Source of the DNA: Oscillospiraceae bacterium
Lineage (GTDB): Bacteria > Bacillota > Clostridia > Oscillospirales > Ethanoligenentaceae
Direction of reading: 5' to 3'
DNA length: 5,514 nucleotides
Assembly (NCBI GenBank): GCA_003518885.1
Contig: DOXU01000256.1
Coordinates: 1 to 5,514, forward strand
The notes under the pieces are model-generated. The model saw only the letters and a program-made list of their open reading frames with translations. It was not told the origin of the DNA and did no database searches. The position numbers and the translations under genes are program-made. Each line of letters starts with the position of its first letter. Position 1 is the stretch's first letter. Of this stretch, positions 1 to 5,514 are shown piece by piece.

Positions 1-29
1 GCTAAAATTGATTGTATTAAAATTTTAGC
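1..29. repeat. A/T-rich inverted repeat (possible terminator of an upstream gene)
   Basis: GCTAAAATT (1-9) is the exact reverse complement of AATTTTAGC (21-29), with an 11-base loop. Base 30 is G, so the stem could be longer if the base before the window is C. No clear T-run follows on the plus strand and the other flank lies outside the window, so a terminator role is possible but not shown. Confidence 0.4.
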
Positions 30-39
30 GTCTGCCATC

Positions 40-68
40 TTTCTAAAATAAAATCATTCACTTATGAT
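40..68 (+). promoter_or_regulatory. Weak candidate promoter for manB-manC
   Basis: TATGAT (63-68) matches the -10 consensus at five of six bases. Seventeen bases upstream is TTTCTA (40-45), a poor -35 with three matches. Transcription would start near base 75, giving a leader of about 28 bases before ATG 103. A/T-rich leaders produce such matches by chance, so this is only a candidate. An alternative -10, TAAAAT (44-49), has no usable -35. Confidence 0.2.
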
Positions 69-72
69 TTTT
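50..72. repeat. Second inverted repeat in the manB leader, followed by a T-run
   Basis: AAAATCAT (50-57) is the exact reverse complement of ATGATTTT (64-71), with the 6-base loop TCACTT; T-run 68-72 closes the right side. It could be a weak terminator-like or attenuator hairpin, or an operator-like palindrome. The stem has only one G-C pair, so it would be unstable. Its arms match the outer arms of the strong terminator at 3134-3172. Confidence 0.35.
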
Positions 73-102
73 CTCAGCAGTAAATGAAGAAAGTAGTTAA
101 GA

Positions 103-1572
103 ATGAAAATAGCGGACTGGATGGCACATTCTGGTGTTGCTTTTGGCACAAGCGGTGCGCGAGGCCTTGTAAGCGCCATGACTGATTCCCTATGCTTTGC
201 TTATACCGTTGGCTATCTTCAATACCTGGCAACCCTTAATGAGTTTTCCGTCGGCACGCCTATTGCCATTGCCGGTGATTTACGCCCCAGCACACCACGT
301 ATTTTGCGCGCCTGCGCCGCAGCAATTACCTGGATGCACGGTAAACCTGTATTCTGTGGTTTTGTTCCCACTCCCGCTTTAAGCCTGCATGCTTTTACGC
401 GAGGTATTCCTTCCCTTATGGTAACAGGTAGCCATATTCCTGCAGATCGCAACGGAATCAAATTCAATCGGGCACATGGAGAATTCCTAAAAAGTGATGA
501 AATTCCCATGCGTGCGCAGGATGTCACTCTCCCAGAAGATTGGTTTGATGCAACCGGTAATCTAAAACATGATATCGTAATTCCTCCACTTACGGATGTC
601 GTGCCGGATTACGTTGCCCGTTACCGCGATTTCTTTGGCTCGGATGCACTTTCGGGCTTCACAGTTGGTGTCTATCAACACTCTGCTGTAGGACGGGATA
701 TCCTTGTCACCATTATTGAAGCACTTGGAGGCAAAGCTCTCCCTCTCGCCCGATCTGCAGACTTCGTTTCCGTAGACACAGAAGCTGTACGTCCAGAGGA
801 CATTGCCTTAGCACGTGAATGGGCAGCCTCCAAAACATTCGATGCCATTGTCACAACAGATGGTGATTCAGACCGTCCGCTGATAGCAGACCGTTACGGT
901 GATTGGATGCGTGGTGATGTGCTCGGCATCCTAACAGCGCAATATCTTGGCGCGGCAGCCGTAGCTACGCCCGTTAACAGCAATACCGGATTGGAAGAAG
1001 CTGCGTTTACCAAAACTATTAGTCGGACAGCCATCGGCTCCCCCTTTGTTATTGCTGAAATGATGCAGGCGGCAAAAAATGGCTTCGCGCCTTCCGTTGG
1101 TTATGAGGCCAATGGTGGATTTCTGCTTGCTACAAATGCTGAAAAAAATGGCAGAACACTCAAGCCTCTCCCTACGCGGGATGCTGTTCTTCCAATTCTG
1201 TGCGCGCTTGTTGCCGCAAAAGAATATGGCAACGACCTTGCTTTACTTCTTGCAACCCTGCCGGCCCGCTTCACCCGCAGCGATCGTTTGGCAGAAATAC
1301 CGACAGCTCAAAGTCGTGCAAAAATTGATACCTTGCGCGAAAATATCACTCCCGAATTACAGGAACTCGGTTTTTTGGAAGCCTGTGGTGCCTTGAAACA
1401 CATCGATCAAACAGACGGGTTGCGCATGACATTTGAGAGCGGAGATATCATCCACCTGCGCCCCTCTGGCAATGCACCGGAATTACGGGTTTATGTTGAA
1501 GCAAACACACCCGAACGGGCAGACACCCTTTTAGCACTTGGAATGAGCCGTGTTGCCAAATGGCGCGCCTAA
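103..1572 (+). CDS. manB: Phosphomannomutase (alpha-D-phosphohexomutase family)
   Basis: Cytoplasmic enzyme expected to interconvert mannose-6-phosphate and mannose-1-phosphate, the middle step of GDP-mannose synthesis. The 489-residue length fits the family, and four active-site elements appear in the expected order. These are an N-terminal GTSGARG (15-21), the phosphoserine loop TGSHIP with S110 as the likely phosphorylated residue, the metal-binding loop DGDSDR (253-258), the sugar-specificity loop GYEANGG (333-339) and the C-terminal phosphate-binding loop RPSGNAPE (453-460). Several differ from the common forms (TASHNP, DGDGDR, R-SGTEP). The TGSHIP type resembles rhizobial NoeK-like phosphomannomutases, from memory of the family. 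ATG 103 is chosen because an in-frame TAG lies at 94-96, so no earlier start exists; a weak purine-rich RBS (about 86-93) precedes it. The next gene makes GDP-mannose, which favours mannose over glucose as substrate. A dual phosphoglucomutase/phosphomannomutase activity is the main alternative. Confidence 0.93.
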   Translation: MKIADWMAHSGVAFGTSGARGLVSAMTDSLCFAYTVGYLQYLATLNEFSVGTPIAIAGDLRPSTPRILRACAAAITWMHGKPVFCGFVPTPALSLHAFTRGIPSLMVTGSHIPADRNGIKFNRAHGEFLKSDEIPMRAQDVTLPEDWFDATGNLKHDIVIPPLTDVVPDYVARYRDFFGSDALSGFTVGVYQHSAVGRDILVTIIEALGGKALPLARSADFVSVDTEAVRPEDIALAREWAASKTFDAIVTTDGDSDRPLIADRYGDWMRGDVLGILTAQYLGAAAVATPVNSNTGLEEAAFTKTISRTAIGSPFVIAEMMQAAKNGFAPSVGYEANGGFLLATNAEKNGRTLKPLPTRDAVLPILCALVAAKEYGNDLALLLATLPARFTRSDRLAEIPTAQSRAKIDTLRENITPELQELGFLEACGALKHIDQTDGLRMTFESGDIIHLRPSGNAPELRVYVEANTPERADTLLALGMSRVAKWRA

Positions 1573-1633
1573 GGCGCAAAATTTACGTAATACATACTCT
1601 ATTCTTTCAGTAGCTTATCACCTTCACTTTTCT

Positions 1634-1639
1634 GGAGAG
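1634..1639 (+). promoter_or_regulatory. Ribosome binding site of manC
   Basis: GGAGAG is a strong Shine-Dalgarno core, 11 bases before ATG 1651. The spacing is slightly long, but there is no competing start nearby, so it fixes the start of manC. It also shows that manC has its own ribosome loading site rather than depending on coupling to manB. Confidence 0.7.
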
Positions 1640-1650
1640 ACTATTTTCCC

Positions 1651-3102
1651 ATGCCTTCTCAATCTGCTATAATAAATTCTGTATCCAGTACTGTTGTGCC
1701 CGTCATTCTTTCTGGCGGTTCAGGTAGTCGCCTCTGGCCGGTCTCTCGTAGCTGTTTTCCAAAACAGTTCTGGCCACTTCTTTCCGACAAGACCCTACTG
1801 CAAGAAACAGCAATGTGTGGCGTTAACGCACAGTTAGGCAATCCTGTTGTAATCTGCAATGAAGCGCATCGGTTTATTGTAGCGGAACAACTTCGTGAAA
1901 TCGGTATTACGGATAGCCACATTCTGCTGGAACCCGTTGCTCGCAATTCTGCACCAGCGATTGCTGCAGCAGCTTTTCTGGTTGCTGAGAAAAACCCTGA
2001 TGCCATTTTGTGGATCATGGCAGCCGATGCGGCCATTCAAGATCAGGAACTTCTGAAAAAAGCACTTAACTCTGCCGCTCAGGCCGCTTCTGAAGGTTAC
2101 ATTACAACCTTTGGCATCCGCCCTACCAAACCAGAAACAGGGTATGGTTATATTGAGCGTGGAACCGCATTGAAATCTGTTGAGGGTGCTTACCACATTA
2201 AGCAATTTATCGAAAAACCCGATGCCGCTCGTGCTGAAAAACTTGTAAAGGATGAGCGATATTCTTGGAACTCTGGTATGTTTATTGCGAAAGCTAGCGT
2301 TCTTCTGCAAGAAATCGAAACCTTTGAGCCAAAAATTTTCTCCCATGTAAAAGAAGCCGTTCAAAACCGTGTTTCTGATCACGATTTTGAACGGCTGGCG
2401 GCATCAGATTTTAAAGAGTGTCCTGATATTTCAATAGATTATGCCGTAGCAGAGCGTACAAAGGTTGCTGCTGTGGTACCTGCCTCTTTTGGGTGGTCTG
2501 ACATTGGTAGTTGGGATGCTGTTTGGGAGATCACACCCAAGGATGATGATGGTAATGCAATCTTTGGGGACGTTTTTCTTGATGGCACGAAGAACTGTTA
2601 TGTGCGCTCGGAAGGTATGGTTACCACAGCAACTGGCGTAGAAGACCTCATTGTCATCGTGACAGGTGATGCAGTTATGGTATCACACCGGGATCGTGCA
2701 CAAGACGTTAAAAAGATGGTGACACGTCTTAAAGAAGCCGGACGTCCAGAAGCGACCAAACACAATCGTATGTACCGGCCATGGGGCTTTTATGAAAGCC
2801 TTATTGAAGGAGATCGCTTCCAAGTCAAAAGAATTCACGTTGAACCAGGCCAGAAACTTTCCCTGCAAAAACACTTCCATCGTGCCGAACACTGGGTTGT
2901 CGTCTCTGGTACCGCTATTGTGACCCGGGATAACGACAACATTCTAGTCCGAGAAAACGAGAGTATTTATCTTCCGCTTGGCGCTGTCCATAGACTTGAA
3001 AACCCGGGTAAAATTCCTCTCACTCTTATAGAAGTTCAATCCGGTCCCTATCTTGGTGAAGATGACATTGTGCGTCTCGAAGACGTTTACGCGCGTTCAT
3101 AA
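1651..3102 (+). CDS. manC: Bifunctional mannose-1-phosphate guanylyltransferase / mannose-6-phosphate isomerase (type II)
   Basis: Cytoplasmic fused enzyme of the AlgA/XanB/ManC family. The N-terminal domain joins GTP and mannose-1-phosphate to give GDP-mannose; the C-terminal cupin interconverts fructose-6-phosphate and mannose-6-phosphate. The 483-residue length is normal for the fused type. Visible N-terminal motifs are the nucleotide-binding loop LSGGSGSRLWP (20-30) followed by PKQF (37-40), the metal Asp D126 in MAADAAI, FIEKP (186-190), WNSGMF (206-211) and GWSDIGSW (281-288). The cupin begins near RPWG (376-379) and carries the metal ligand set Q406, H408, E413 and H447 within SLQKHFHRAEHW and GAVHRLEN. 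The Asp-His pair usual in this family's PADH motif reads Asp-Ala here. ATG 1651 has a clear Shine-Dalgarno GGAGAG at 1634-1639. This start gives about 14 residues before the first conserved strand; the only nearby alternative, GTG 1696, has no RBS. The gene follows manB by 78 bases and is probably co-transcribed with it. Related genes are also called xanB, algA, cpsB or noeJ. Confidence 0.95.
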   Translation: MPSQSAIINSVSSTVVPVILSGGSGSRLWPVSRSCFPKQFWPLLSDKTLLQETAMCGVNAQLGNPVVICNEAHRFIVAEQLREIGITDSHILLEPVARNSAPAIAAAAFLVAEKNPDAILWIMAADAAIQDQELLKKALNSAAQAASEGYITTFGIRPTKPETGYGYIERGTALKSVEGAYHIKQFIEKPDAARAEKLVKDERYSWNSGMFIAKASVLLQEIETFEPKIFSHVKEAVQNRVSDHDFERLAASDFKECPDISIDYAVAERTKVAAVVPASFGWSDIGSWDAVWEITPKDDDGNAIFGDVFLDGTKNCYVRSEGMVTTATGVEDLIVIVTGDAVMVSHRDRAQDVKKMVTRLKEAGRPEATKHNRMYRPWGFYESLIEGDRFQVKRIHVEPGQKLSLQKHFHRAEHWVVVSGTAIVTRDNDNILVRENESIYLPLGAVHRLENPGKIPLTLIEVQSGPYLGEDDIVRLEDVYARS

Positions 3103-3132
3103 TTCAGAAAAAGTAAAAATAATATAGTTTAT

Positions 3133-3172
3133 AAAAATCATCGTCATATAAATATTATATGACGATGATTTT
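3133..3172. terminator. Bidirectional rho-independent terminator between convergent genes
   Basis: The arms 3134-3151 and 3155-3172 are perfectly complementary over 18 bp around the 3-base loop ATA (3152-3154). The core is ATCATCGTCATAT. On the plus strand the hairpin ends in TTTT, and on the minus strand in a run of five T (complement of A 3133-3137). It starts 31 bases after the manC stop and ends 9 bases from the glycosyltransferase stop, so it is placed to stop transcription from both genes. Confidence 0.85.
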
Positions 3173-3181
3173 GAAAATAAT

Positions 3182-5380
3182 TTAAATTAGTTCCACTGTA
3201 GTTGTAGTTTCAAACGGTATTGCAGAAGGCAAACATCCTGGTTGAATAATCGAATCAATAGTACGTGTCAGCATTTCGGCATTTCCTTGGCGGCAATAAG
3301 CGATACCACTCCAGCCAATAAAACGTTCATTAGAAGGAAATTTTCCTCTACCAAGAAGATAAATTCTAACTACCCCTCCATCAGTAACAATACCAGACAA
3401 CTTAAATAACGTCGGATGCTCGGATAGACGAAACGCATGATCTCCTGTTCCCGCATTGAGAATAGCAATCGGATCACTTTCATTGCTTACTTCTCGATGT
3501 AGGCGAATAAAAATATCAATTATTTCTCCAGCAGCACACTCTGAAATAAATTGAATTTCAGCTCGTCTACGCTGCGTCCAAGCTCCCCAATGATTAGCTG
3601 GCAACCACCATTTCTGTCGTGCTGACCGAAAAGTAATAATCTTTTCGTTCCGTCGTGCCATATTAAGAATATCGTGCGATCCACCTAAAATAAATTTACC
3701 TTCAGGTATTGGGCAGTTCGCACACGGAGGAACATCGTAAAGTTTTTGTGCATTTCTCATTATAGCATTGTAGAATTCCTCACAAAACTGATTCCAAGTT
3801 TTGGGATGAAAATCTTTCTGGATCCATTCGCGCCACTGCTTTAAATCATCACGATCTGCAATAACTTGTCTAATAGTTGGATAACTTGCTTCCCAATCAA
3901 ATGGATCTATATAACGAACAAACTCGCCACCCACTTCAGGCATAGAAGTTGTTTCAGAAGCTATACAGGGGATACCATAAACCAAACTTTCTCCGATAGG
4001 TAATCCAAATCCTTCAGCAAAGCTCGGGTAAATAGAGAACATACTATGTTTATATAAATACTCCATATCTAGATCAGAAATTCCATTAAAGATGAATAAC
4101 CAATCTCCAATGTAACCCTTTTCTTCAACATAGCGTTTGAAATCATCTATTTCCCAGCCCCATTTTCCAACAAGCACTAAAGCTGGAGTATTATCACCAA
4201 ACTCTTCACGCAATTTTTCCCAAGTTTTAATTAGAAGTTTATGATTTTTTCTAACTTCTATAGTTGATACAGAAATAACATAATCCGTTCTGGCTATATC
4301 CAAAATTTCTTGATTTTGTATGGCAATATTAGTATCGCTTGATCGTAGCTCCGTTGGTAAGACTACGGCTTCTATCGGAAGTGAGTAATTTTTTCGTTCA
4401 TCAATAAATTGTCTAATATCTTCTGCAACGTATTCTGAGTTTGCCAATATAAAATCAGCTATATCTAGCACATCTGAGAATTGTATATTAAATTTATCTG
4501 TTGCATCACGAGCAACATATTCTGGCATACGGATTTGAATAAGATCATGAATAAACAACCCAAAACGCATGCCAATATGCCTAAGATGCATAATATTGTC
4601 ATAATGTGGATAAATCCAAAAAGCTCCCGCAACCATAAAGATATCATTTTTTTTAGGGAACACTTGTACCCTACTATCCATAACCTTTTGAAGTAGTGGG
4701 TCGATATGTTTCCTTGAAACATCTATTTGGTCAAAAACCTCAACTAAATCTAAAAACCATCGTGTCGAGACGGAAAATATTTTATAATTATCATATTCAG
4801 GAACTACAGCAACAATCCTATAACCTGGGATATCTGCCTTTTTTAAATATAAAGCTAAATTAGCAATAACACGCTGAATACCACTTAAGCTTTGATTATG
4901 TTTTACGTAAACAACAAAGTCTGTAACATCAAGCCATATTGTATGAATATCCTTACTGTCTTCATTAAGATGTGCAGATTTTCTTACAATAGCAAGTCCT
5001 CCAGACTTTTCTATTTCCTCTTGAGCACAAATATTATTGGGATCCAAATTGAAAGACTTTTGATATTCGCGCATCGAATCATTATCTCTATTCATAAGTT
5101 TATACAAATGACCCATTTGAAGATGAAGATCTGAATCATCATCAGAAATATTAGAAGCCTTTTGATAAACTTCTAAAGATTGATCAAATTTTCCAGCTTC
5201 CTTCAAACAATTACCTTGCTGAACAAGATATCGAAAACTATCTTTATTTAGGCCCATCAGAGATATAGCTTGACCATATAATTTTGAAGCTTCATCCCAA
5301 CATTTTGCATCTCTTTTTTTATTTGCCAGACGAACAATCGACTTATATTTTTTATCGAAAATATTAAACATATCCCCCAT
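3182..5380 (-). CDS. TPR-containing GT4-type glycosyltransferase with a C-terminal accessory module
   Basis: Predicted cytoplasmic or membrane-associated transferase moving a sugar from a nucleotide donor during polysaccharide assembly; donor and acceptor are unknown. Residues are numbered from GTG 5383. About 16-117 form three TPR-like helical pairs (for example YLVQQGNCLKEAGKFDQSLE and LHLQMGHLYKLMNRDNDSMR). About 147-545 form a GT-B catalytic unit: WLDVTD (150-155), SGIQRV (167-172), IHDLIQIR (278-285), the mid-domain SVSTIEVRKNH (371-381) and a canonical E-x7-E donor motif, E457-GFGLPIG-E465. About 550-733 form a separate module with a CANC pair (554, 557) and HWGAW (598-602). I see no signal peptide or membrane segment. 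Three in-frame starts lie close together: GTG 5383, ATG 5380 and ATG 5371, directly after an in-frame TAG (5386-5384). ATG 5380 is preferred because AGGG (5390-5387) sits 6 bases upstream. The gene converges on manC. It is much more A+T-rich than manB and manC, which suggests a different origin. A mannosyltransferase role is only a guess from its neighbours. Confidence 0.88.
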   Translation of the reverse strand: MGDMFNIFDKKYKSIVRLANKKRDAKCWDEASKLYGQAISLMGLNKDSFRYLVQQGNCLKEAGKFDQSLEVYQKASNISDDDSDLHLQMGHLYKLMNRDNDSMREYQKSFNLDPNNICAQEEIEKSGGLAIVRKSAHLNEDSKDIHTIWLDVTDFVVYVKHNQSLSGIQRVIANLALYLKKADIPGYRIVAVVPEYDNYKIFSVSTRWFLDLVEVFDQIDVSRKHIDPLLQKVMDSRVQVFPKKNDIFMVAGAFWIYPHYDNIMHLRHIGMRFGLFIHDLIQIRMPEYVARDATDKFNIQFSDVLDIADFILANSEYVAEDIRQFIDERKNYSLPIEAVVLPTELRSSDTNIAIQNQEILDIARTDYVISVSTIEVRKNHKLLIKTWEKLREEFGDNTPALVLVGKWGWEIDDFKRYVEEKGYIGDWLFIFNGISDLDMEYLYKHSMFSIYPSFAEGFGLPIGESLVYGIPCIASETTSMPEVGGEFVRYIDPFDWEASYPTIRQVIADRDDLKQWREWIQKDFHPKTWNQFCEEFYNAIMRNAQKLYDVPPCANCPIPEGKFILGGSHDILNMARRNEKIITFRSARQKWWLPANHWGAWTQRRRAEIQFISECAAGEIIDIFIRLHREVSNESDPIAILNAGTGDHAFRLSEHPTLFKLSGIVTDGGVVRIYLLGRGKFPSNERFIGWSGIAYCRQGNAEMLTRTIDSIIQPGCLPSAIPFETTTTVELI

Positions 5381-5383
5381 CAC

Positions 5384-5390
5384 CTACCCT
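5384..5390 (-). promoter_or_regulatory. Ribosome binding site of the glycosyltransferase
   Basis: On the minus strand the sequence reads AGGGTAG directly before GTG ATG. AGGG is 6 bases from ATG 5380, a good distance, but only 3 bases from GTG 5383. This supports ATG 5380 as the start. The second AGG (5385-5383) is about 9-11 bases from ATG 5371, so that start cannot be excluded. Confidence 0.5.
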
Positions 5391-5447
5391 ACACATAAAC
5401 AAAATCATCTCAGTATCTAATATAGATATCCTTGTCAGACACAATAA

Positions 5448-5514
5448 TCATTTGTACCAAGACAGGGTCCAGACAGCACTTTCATAAATATCTGTAAGAG
5501 CCTGAATCAGAAAG
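5448..5514 (-). CDS. Possible 3' end of an upstream minus-strand gene, cut by the window edge
   Basis: One minus-strand frame is open from the window edge (5513) to a TGA at 5450-5448 and would encode about 21 residues ending SAVWTLSWYK. The other two minus frames stop within the first dozen codons. Only the last residues are visible, so no function can be given. If real, the gene lies about 67 bases upstream of the glycosyltransferase on the same strand and could be in the same operon. Twenty-two open codons can easily arise by chance, so this is tentative. Confidence 0.3.
   Translation of the reverse strand, partial: FLIQALTDIYESAVWTLSWYK

Noticed and set aside
84..185. Possible short upstream open frame starting at ATG 84, overlapping the manB start
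   Set aside because: It is out of frame with manB, lacks its own RBS and encodes nothing recognisable; its overlap with conserved manB codons explains it.
219..527. A 102-codon minus-strand open frame inside manB
   Set aside because: It is antisense to the conserved N-terminal and active-site region of manB, with no start signal or family resemblance.
1565..1577. Small G+C hairpin GCGCC-TAA-GGCGC across the manB stop codon
   Set aside because: A 5-bp stem followed by AAAATTT has no T-run, so it is not a convincing terminator. The manB-manC pair still looks like one operon.
1834..2382. A 182-codon open frame on the minus strand inside manC
   Set aside because: It lies wholly antisense to a well-supported gene, has no RBS or recognisable motif, and is explained by the codon pattern of manC on the other strand.
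4481..5134. Short plus-strand open frames (4481-4696, 4892-5134) and a minus frame (4465-4722) inside the glycosyltransferase
   Set aside because: They overlap the catalytic and TPR regions of an intact gene, have biased low-complexity composition and show no motifs.
5414..5428. Palindrome TATCTA-ATA-TAGATA and a TATATT -10-like match (minus strand, 5424-5419) in the glycosyltransferase leader
   Set aside because: The stem is short and A/T-rich and no acceptable -35 lies at 16-18 bases, so neither an operator nor a promoter is supported.
5384..5514. Insertion-sequence end or attachment site at the right edge of the window
   Set aside because: I found no terminal inverted repeat pair, target duplication or transposase-like frame in this short stretch.

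Overview
The window looks like part of an exopolysaccharide or surface-polysaccharide locus from an alphaproteobacterium, most likely an acetic acid bacterium (Acetobacteraceae) or a relative. This placement is inferred from three things: the phosphomannomutase variant (TGSHIP active-site loop), its pairing with a bifunctional GDP-mannose enzyme, and a glycosyltransferase of the 'LDVTD...SGIQRV' type. No marker gene allows a firm species assignment.

Layout. Bases 1-102 are a non-coding leader with two A/T-rich inverted repeats and a weak candidate promoter. Bases 103-1572 (+) encode a phosphomannomutase (mannose-6-P to mannose-1-P). After a 78-base gap, 1651-3102 (+) encode a fused mannose-1-phosphate guanylyltransferase / mannose-6-phosphate isomerase (fructose-6-P to mannose-6-P, and mannose-1-P to GDP-mannose). 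Together the two genes contain every step from fructose-6-phosphate to GDP-mannose and probably form one transcription unit. An 18-bp perfect hairpin with A and T flanks (about 3133-3172) separates them from a convergent gene and can terminate transcription from both sides. Bases 3182-5380 (-) encode a large glycosyltransferase with an N-terminal TPR region, a GT4-type (GT-B fold) catalytic region and a C-terminal module I cannot name. Bases 5381-5514 are its leader; the outer part may hold the last 21 codons of a further minus-strand gene that runs off the window.

How they fit together. The plus-strand pair supplies GDP-mannose. The minus-strand transferase is a plausible user of that or another activated sugar in building a mannose-containing polysaccharide, but its donor and acceptor cannot be read from the sequence. 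Base composition falls from the mid/upper 50s % G+C in sampled lines of the first gene, to the upper 40s in the second, to roughly 32-42% in the third. The transferase side therefore looks like variable, possibly acquired cluster content next to more typical precursor genes.

I found no mobile element, CRISPR array, RNA gene or clearly new system. The points most worth a second look are the three-part transferase with its unassigned C-terminal module, the coherent active-site substitutions in the phosphomannomutase, and the composition step at the convergent junction.
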